Part shown: one piece after another, positions 58,976 to 64,000 of the stretch
How the letters are laid out: each line of letters begins with the position of its first letter
Position numbering within the stretch: position 1 is the first letter of the stretch
Translations under genes and position numbers: made by a program
The notes under the pieces: model-generated
Seen by the model: only the letters and a program-made list of their open reading frames with translations
Told to the model about the DNA's origin: nothing
The model's database searches: none
NCBI GenBank assembly: GCA_016722635.1
Contig: JADKIX010000003.1
Span: 310,001-374,000, forward strand
DNA: 64,000 nt
Direction: 5' to 3'
Origin: Rhodospirillaceae bacterium
GTDB taxonomy: Bacteria > Pseudomonadota > Alphaproteobacteria > JAEUKQ01

Positions 58976-59941
58976 TCAATTTTTGGCTGACAAGCGATTA
59001 TAAATAATCGCCTGTTTCAGTTGGCCTGTTTTCCTCTGTTGATGGGTATGGCCATGATCCGAATTAGTACCGATCCCCTCCACATGATGGTGATGCCCTT
59101 GTTGCGGGGCCCCTTTATCTTCCTCATACCCAATAATCGCTTCACGGTATTTACAAAGCAGGCAATTCATGGCGTTTTGCCCATGTAACGTTTCCTGGAC
59201 ACGGTTTTTAAAAGATTGTAAAACCAGGGGATGATCATTCAAATAAGGGGCTTTAATAAATTCTATCTCGGGGTAATCCGCAATCGCCCTATCGGTGGCT
59301 TCATAAATACGATCAACCAAAATACCCGTGAAAAGAAAATAGGGGAAAACAATAACACGGCGATACCCTAGCCGCACGGCATGGTGTAAAGCCTCATCAA
59401 CCAAAGGATATGTAACCCCGCTATAGCCCACTTCCGCCCAACCAAAACCCATGCCTTCCCATAACATCCGTGCAATCTTGGCAATATTAGAATTGGCATC
59501 AGGATCGGATGTTCCCCGCCCTATAACCAATAACAAAGTTTCATGCCGGTCAATGTGTTGAGTTGCTTTTTCTTCTGCTTCTATAATCCGTTCACTTGCT
59601 GCCTGCAACAATTGTGGATCAAGGGCTAAATCACGGCCAAAATCCAGTTGAATTTCAGGATGCTGTGCCGCAAATTCTTGTAAAACAGAGGGAATATCAT
59701 TTTTTACATGGCCCGCCGCAAACAGCATAATCGGCAATGCGATGATGTGATTGACGCCACTTTCCTTTAACGCCTCTAAACCTTGACGGATAACAGGTTG
59801 TGCAAACTCTAAAAATCCGCTGCTGATGGGGTATTCCGGCTGTATTTTAGCAAATTCCTGGACAAAGTGGGCAAATTCCTGAATAGCTTGATCATCCCGG
59901 CTGCCATGTCCACATAACATAACCCCAATTTTCTTAGCCAT
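58976..59941 (-). CDS. cbiX: Sirohydrochlorin cobaltochelatase, CbiX long form
   Basis: A 321-residue class II chelatase with two CbiX-like halves. The first has MLCGHGSRDDQAIQEFAHFV and IALPIMLFAAGHVKNDIPSV; the second has LVIGRGTSDPDANSNIAKIA and VIVFPYFLFTGILVDRIYEA. After about residue 250 comes a tail with the MXCXXC motif (MNCLLC), the ligand pattern of the FeS cluster described for CbiX. A His-rich stretch (GHHHHVEGI, then DHGHTH) follows. It inserts cobalt into sirohydrochlorin at the start of the cobalt-early pathway. Divergent from cbiB. Confidence 0.92.
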   Translation of the reverse strand: MAKKIGVMLCGHGSRDDQAIQEFAHFVQEFAKIQPEYPISSGFLEFAQPVIRQGLEALKESGVNHIIALPIMLFAAGHVKNDIPSVLQEFAAQHPEIQLDFGRDLALDPQLLQAASERIIEAEEKATQHIDRHETLLLVIGRGTSDPDANSNIAKIARMLWEGMGFGWAEVGYSGVTYPLVDEALHHAVRLGYRRVIVFPYFLFTGILVDRIYEATDRAIADYPEIEFIKAPYLNDHPLVLQSFKNRVQETLHGQNAMNCLLCKYREAIIGYEEDKGAPQQGHHHHVEGIGTNSDHGHTHQQRKTGQLKQAIIYNRLSAKN

Positions 59942-60012
59942 GTTTCACATCCCTTTATTCATCTTCAAAAACATCTGGTGATTACTATCCATTATCTTCT
60001 ATACTGCCTATC

Positions 60013-61005
60013 ATGATAGGAACAAGCTTCGAGTCAATTTTTTTTCTATTATCAGTTGCCTGGGTCAGCGACGTAATCATCGGTGATCCCCTGTGGTTTT
60101 ACAGATATATTCCACATCCGGTGACCTGGTTCGGTTGGTTGATCCACCAAGCAGATATGGCTATCCATTATCCCAAACGGTCTGCCCTTTTCCAACGCAT
60201 CTGGGGGATCTTGCACCTCATGATACTAATAGGGGTATTGGGCTGGGCTAGCTGGTGCGCCCAACAATATTTATTGAAGCAACCCTATGGTTGGATCATT
60301 GTCGGTTTAATCAGCGGCGTATTTCTAGCCCAAAATAGCCTATATCGGCATGTTAAGAAAGTGGCCTCACAACTGCAGAAGCAAGATTTAGACCAGGCAC
60401 GTTCTGCTGTTGGTAAAATTGTTGGGCGCGATATACATCAATTAAATGGAACTGGTGTCAGCCGCGCCGCCATCGAATCATTATCAGAAAGTTTTAATGA
60501 CGGGGTGGTTGCTCCTTTCTTTTGGCTGGCTGTAGCGGGGTTGCCGGGAATCGTTATTTACAAATTGGCTAACACCGCAGATAGCATGATTGGGCACAAG
60601 AACGACCGCTATCTTTATTATGGGTGGGCAGCAGCCCGTTTCGATGATTTGCTGAATTTAATCCCGGCCCGTTTATCTGGTTTATTGCTGATATTAGCTG
60701 CTTTGCTGGGTTTATCTATACGATCCGCCAAAAGGGGCCTGCGCATCATGATGCAAGACGCCCGTTTACATGCTTCACCAAATGCCGGTTGGCCGGAAGC
60801 TGCCATGGCTGGAATTTTGGATATCCGTCTAGGCGGCCCTCGCTGGTATCAAGGGGAGGAAGATCAAGCAGCTTGGTTCCACCCAAACGGTCGGGAACAG
60901 GCAAACTTCTATGATATATATCAAGCTTTACATATTTACCGATTGGGTTGTTTATTAATGGCAGTTTTTGGTATCGGAACCATCGGCCTTATTATTTTCA
61001 TTTAG
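60013..61005 (+). CDS. cbiB: Adenosylcobinamide-phosphate synthase, CbiB/CobD
   Basis: A 330-residue membrane protein. It shows VSDVIIGDPLWFYRYIPHPV, several hydrophobic helices, GRDIHQLNGTGVSRAAIESL and SFNDGVVAPFFWLAVAGLPG. LANTADSMIGHKNDRYLYYG and ASPNAGWPEAAMAGILDIRL complete the family signature. It attaches aminopropanol (phosphate) to cobyric acid. It is the only + strand cob gene after 53.8 kb, and its 3' end overlaps convergent cobQ by 8 bp. Called cobD in aerobic-pathway organisms. Confidence 0.95.
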   Translation: MIGTSFESIFFLLSVAWVSDVIIGDPLWFYRYIPHPVTWFGWLIHQADMAIHYPKRSALFQRIWGILHLMILIGVLGWASWCAQQYLLKQPYGWIIVGLISGVFLAQNSLYRHVKKVASQLQKQDLDQARSAVGKIVGRDIHQLNGTGVSRAAIESLSESFNDGVVAPFFWLAVAGLPGIVIYKLANTADSMIGHKNDRYLYYGWAAARFDDLLNLIPARLSGLLLILAALLGLSIRSAKRGLRIMMQDARLHASPNAGWPEAAMAGILDIRLGGPRWYQGEEDQAAWFHPNGREQANFYDIYQALHIYRLGCLLMAVFGIGTIGLIIFI

Positions 61006-62470
61006 GTTGTAAATTCAGGAATTGTTGCAAAAATTGAGGGGTTAGATGCTGTTGCAGATGAGCGGCCCAATCATCTAAGATTCGGTTGGTTTGTTGCTGA
61101 TAGGAAAGGGTGCTGCTGAAATCTGGCGATAACCGCTTTAAAAAATCATGCCGGAATTGATCATTAGCAAACAAACCATGTAAATAACATCCCAACACAC
61201 GCCCATCCTTTGATATAGCGCCGTCGGTATCACCATTGTCATAACGCAACAATGGTTTTTTTAACGAACTGCCCGTCGTTTTCCCTAAATGGATCTCATA
61301 ACCCCTAACCAAGTGGCCGCTTAATAATTCCGTAGCTTGCTGTTCGCGAACAATTTTTTCCGGTTGCATGGCAGTTATAAAATCAAAATAGCCAAGCCCT
61401 GGCTGTTCTTTGGTCTTCCCTTCTATTCCCGCCTCATCATGGATCCATTGACCTAACATTTGGAATCCCCCACATAACCCTACAATATAACCGCCTTGTC
61501 GGTAATGGGCCATTAGATCAATATCCCAGCCTTGCTGACGGATAAATTGCAGATCCGCGATGGTTGATTTGGATCCTGTTAGAATAACCAGTTGGCAATT
61601 CATAGGAATGGGTTGTCCGGGGTGAACGGGGATCGTTTCCATGCCCTGTTCAGCAACCCATGGATCTATATCGTCCATATTAGCGCGGTAGGGCAATAAG
61701 GGTACGGCGATTTTAATGGGCTTTTTTACCTTTGATTGAAGGGGGATAGATAAACTATCCTCCGGCGGTAATAAATGTAGATCAGGAAAATAGGGGATGA
61801 TCCCCCAAACGGGCCAGCCGGTTTTTTGTTCAATCGCTTCTTGGCCATCCACAAATAGCGAGATATCACCCCGAAATTTATTGATGATAACCCCTTTGAC
61901 CCGCTTCTGTTCAGCCTTTGAAAACAAATGATACGTTCCAAGCACACTGGCAATAACGCCACCCCGTTCAATGTCCGCAACCAATACTACGGGCACATCG
62001 GCAGCTTCGGCAAACCCCATATTCGCTAAATCATGTAAACGTAAATTAATTTCGGCTGGACTGCCCGCCCCTTCGATCATCATCACTTGATACGCATCGG
62101 CCAGTATTTGATAGCTTTCCAAAATCTTGGGCATCAATTGTTGCTTGATTTGGTGGAACTCTCGGGCATTAACAGTTCGCCACCATTTACCCTGGACAAT
62201 AATTTGGGCCATTTGCTGTGGTTGGGGCTTCAGGAGCACAGGATTCATATGGAAGCTTGGTAGAATGCCGCAAGCATAGGCCTGTAAAGCTTGGGCACGG
62301 CCGATTTCGCCGCCATCACTTGCAACAGCTGCGTTATTGGACATATTTTGTGGCTTGAAAGGGGCAACCCGTACGCTGTTTTGTTTGAGCAGTCGGCATA
62401 ACCCGGCCACGATTAATGATTTACCAACATGGGAACCTGTCCCTTGAATCATCAAAGCTTTATTTGCCAT
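60998..62470 (-). CDS. cobQ: Cobyric acid synthase
   Basis: A 490-residue glutamine amidotransferase. The N-terminal P-loop-like ATPase has MIQGTGSHVGKSLIVAGLCR and FKPQNMSNNAAVASDGGEIG, then DVPVVLVADIERGGVIASVL. The C-terminal triad-type glutaminase has the nucleophile in GLCGGFQMLGQWIHD and a catalytic His in LGCYLHGLFANDQFRHDFL. It amidates carboxylates b, d, e and g. It lies 31 bp after cobO in the minus-strand operon. Confidence 0.96.
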   Translation of the reverse strand: MANKALMIQGTGSHVGKSLIVAGLCRLLKQNSVRVAPFKPQNMSNNAAVASDGGEIGRAQALQAYACGILPSFHMNPVLLKPQPQQMAQIIVQGKWWRTVNAREFHQIKQQLMPKILESYQILADAYQVMMIEGAGSPAEINLRLHDLANMGFAEAADVPVVLVADIERGGVIASVLGTYHLFSKAEQKRVKGVIINKFRGDISLFVDGQEAIEQKTGWPVWGIIPYFPDLHLLPPEDSLSIPLQSKVKKPIKIAVPLLPYRANMDDIDPWVAEQGMETIPVHPGQPIPMNCQLVILTGSKSTIADLQFIRQQGWDIDLMAHYRQGGYIVGLCGGFQMLGQWIHDEAGIEGKTKEQPGLGYFDFITAMQPEKIVREQQATELLSGHLVRGYEIHLGKTTGSSLKKPLLRYDNGDTDGAISKDGRVLGCYLHGLFANDQFRHDFLKRLSPDFSSTLSYQQQTNRILDDWAAHLQQHLTPQFLQQFLNLQPK

Positions 62471-62501
62471 TATTTTTCCTAAGATCGATGAAGCAGTTCA
62501 A

Positions 62502-63128
62502 TCAAAATTCTATCCCGGCCTGTGCTTTAACCCCTTGCTGCCGGAATGGGTGCTTGATGATTTTCATTTCGGTAACCAAATCAGCTGCTTCCATCAATTC
62601 TGGTTTGGCATGCCGCCCGGTGATCACCATATGCAAGTCTGGCCGCCTGGCCTGTAAGGTCGTTAATACCTCTGATAAGGACAACAGCTCATACCGCAAA
62701 GCAATATTAAGTTCATCCAACAAAATAAGATGAAATTGGGGATCCATCATCATATCTTTAGCTACCTGCCAAGCCTCTTGAGCTTTTTGCATGTCTTGCT
62801 CAACATTTTTTGTTTCCCAAGTGAAGCCGTCCCCTAAACAGCGGATCATGACTTGATCACCAAATTTTTCCAAGGCGGTACGTTCTCCACTGTGCCAGCC
62901 GCCTTTAATGAATTGAATAATCCCAACCTTATAGCCATGTCCAAGCGACCGTAAAACCATACCAAAAGCAGCCGTTGACTTGCCCTTGCCATTGCCGGTA
63001 TGGACAATCAGCAACCCCTTCTCAACCACTTTTGTTGCCAAAATACGCTGCCGTACTTCCTGTCGGCGCCGTGATTTTTCATTAGCCATTTCAATTTCTT
63101 CAACAGTTTCAGGCTTTTTCTTCATCAC
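62502..63128 (-). CDS. cobO: Cob(I)yrinic acid a,c-diamide adenosyltransferase, CobA/CobO type
   Basis: A 208-residue P-loop protein. Walker A lies in LLIVHTGNGKGKSTAAFGMV, with VGIIQFIKGGWHSGERTALE next. FHLILLDELNIALRYELLSL holds the acidic Walker B-like block, and DLHMVITGRHAKPELMEAAD follows. It transfers the 5'-deoxyadenosyl group to cobalt of corrinoids. The N-terminal 40 residues are charged and helical. The start overlaps the cobN stop by 4 bp (ATGA). Confidence 0.95.
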   Translation of the reverse strand: MMKKKPETVEEIEMANEKSRRRQEVRQRILATKVVEKGLLIVHTGNGKGKSTAAFGMVLRSLGHGYKVGIIQFIKGGWHSGERTALEKFGDQVMIRCLGDGFTWETKNVEQDMQKAQEAWQVAKDMMMDPQFHLILLDELNIALRYELLSLSEVLTTLQARRPDLHMVITGRHAKPELMEAADLVTEMKIIKHPFRQQGVKAQAGIEF

Positions 63129-64000
63129 ACACGACCTTTCGCAAATTTGAGTAAATGGTCCCGGGCTTGGTTAGAACGAGGGTGCCATAATTCCCGATTT
63201 TGAGCTTCTAAAAACTTTTCGGCAATTTCTTTTAACGCAGACGGATTATTTTTTGATAAAAAATCGATCACTTCCTGATCTTCCAGATAGGCTTTATATA
63301 AACGATCAAAATGGTGATCTTGGACACAGTTGGTGGTAATGGCGAAAGCCACTAAATAATCCACCGTTGCCGCAATTTCAAAAGCCCCCTTATAGCCATG
63401 TTGCATAATTGTTTTAAGCCATTTGGGGTTGGCTGCGCGGGATTGGATAACCCGCCCAATTTCTTGTTGCAAACTGAGGATTTGGGGATTTGCAGGATTG
63501 GAGTGATCATTATGCCATATGGGAACAGATTGCCCTTGCACCTCTTCGACTGCTAACGACCAGCCACCTTCAAACTGATAGTAATCATCGCTATCCAATA
63601 TATCATGTTCCCGGTTGTCCTGATTGTGGATAATGGCTTGGGTTTTATGCAACCTTTGACGGAACATTTGGGGGGAATATTCCGTTTGATGGTGGCCCAA
63701 ATATATATGGCTGCCCCAATCAATAAAAGCAGCGGCCAGCTGTTGCCGGTTTTGCCACACACCATCATCGATGAAAGCCTGTAATCCAGTCCCATAAGAT
63801 CCGGGGGCAGCACCAAAAATTCTTGCCCCTGCCATCAAATCCGCCTGTTGGTCACCAACCCCTTCCGATTTTAAGCGGATTTTATCCTGTTTGATTTGCG
63901 CCGCCAATGGATTGTCGTCAGCTGCTTCATCCAGGTTTGAAACCGCCTGTACCGCTTGATTTAACAAGTCTATTTGGGCAGGAAAGGCATCCCTAAAAAA
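63125..64000 (-). CDS. cobN: Cobaltochelatase subunit CobN, C-terminal end (runs off window)
   Basis: About 290 C-terminal residues of a protein that is normally well over 1000 residues long. The frame is open to the window edge and begins FFRDAFPAQIDLLNQAVQAV; a TTG at 63967 is not a real start. Diagnostic blocks are GARIFGAAPGSYGTGLQAFI, DSDDYYQFEGGWSLAVEEVQ and MQHGYKGAFEIAATVDYLVA. CobN is the large subunit of the ATP-dependent CobNST chelatase, which inserts cobalt late, into hydrogenobyrinic acid a,c-diamide. It is coupled to cobO. CobS and CobT are not in the window. Confidence 0.95.
   Translation of the reverse strand, partial: FFRDAFPAQIDLLNQAVQAVSNLDEAADDNPLAAQIKQDKIRLKSEGVGDQQADLMAGARIFGAAPGSYGTGLQAFIDDGVWQNRQQLAAAFIDWGSHIYLGHHQTEYSPQMFRQRLHKTQAIIHNQDNREHDILDSDDYYQFEGGWSLAVEEVQGQSVPIWHNDHSNPANPQILSLQQEIGRVIQSRAANPKWLKTIMQHGYKGAFEIAATVDYLVAFAITTNCVQDHHFDRLYKAYLEDQEVIDFLSKNNPSALKEIAEKFLEAQNRELWHPRSNQARDHLLKFAKGRV

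Noticed and set aside
58924..60012. Cobalamin riboswitch for the cob operon
   Set aside because: No B12-box-like conserved core seen in the short gaps; the real operon leader probably lies beyond 64000.
1..64000. tRNA, rRNA or tmRNA genes
   Set aside because: Intergenic gaps were scanned by eye for cloverleaf-like conserved elements and none was convincing; a tRNAscan/Infernal run would be decisive.

Overview
The window looks like a chromosomal segment of a moderately AT-rich alphaproteobacterium. Supporting signs are the petABC bc1 operon, the DUF6111-CCA transferase pair, a DUF1192 gene beside a PIG3-type oxidoreductase, a CobN-type cobalamin locus, cysteine-free L31, the gatCAB order and a ROSE-type RNA thermometer before an Hsp20 gene. 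Genus cannot be read from this sequence; a Rhodospirillales/Acetobacterales-like affiliation is only a guess.

Layout: 1-2.3 kb is a minus-strand MoxR/DUF58/BatA-like operon. 2.5-14.9 kb is housekeeping: DUF6111, CCA transferase, hemF, trmL, petABC, ychF-pth-rplY, prs, guaC, DUF192, cytochrome c' and rpmE. 14.98-15.7 kb is a heat-shock unit (sigma-32-like promoter, ROSE-like leader, hsp20, terminator). 15.8-20.4 kb holds DUF1192, a quinone oxidoreductase and gatCAB. 20.8-29.4 kb is a polyamine locus: gamma-glutamylputrescine synthetase-like enzyme, potFGHI, N-carbamoylputrescine amidase and an aldehyde dehydrogenase. 29.6-32.8 kb is cysS and nadE.

33.1-41.7 kb is the accessory part. It has a class III cyclase/AAA/TPR signalling protein broken by a frameshift, a headless TPR paralogue, and the eroded 3' end of a third paralogue. 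Copies two and three keep a duplicated downstream hairpin/terminator module whose stems covary. About 2 kb of nearly gene-free DNA and an orphan charged protein follow. 42.0-46.6 kb is a YcaO-TfuA thioamidation pair, a Crp/Fnr regulator and a solitary Tat-exported peptide-binding lipoprotein. A shared 11-nt element lies upstream of both ycaO and the orphan gene. No precursor peptide is evident.

46.8-53 kb carries terB, hrpB, an MFS transporter, cysQ and tsaC/sua5. 53-64 kb is a cobalamin cluster: cobK, cobM, cbiG-cobJ fusion, cobI, cobL, cobH, cbiX, cbiB, cobQ, cobO and the 3' end of cobN. It combines early-insertion (CbiX, CbiG) and late-insertion (CobN) hallmarks. All coordinates and starts come from reading the sequence; no database search was run.
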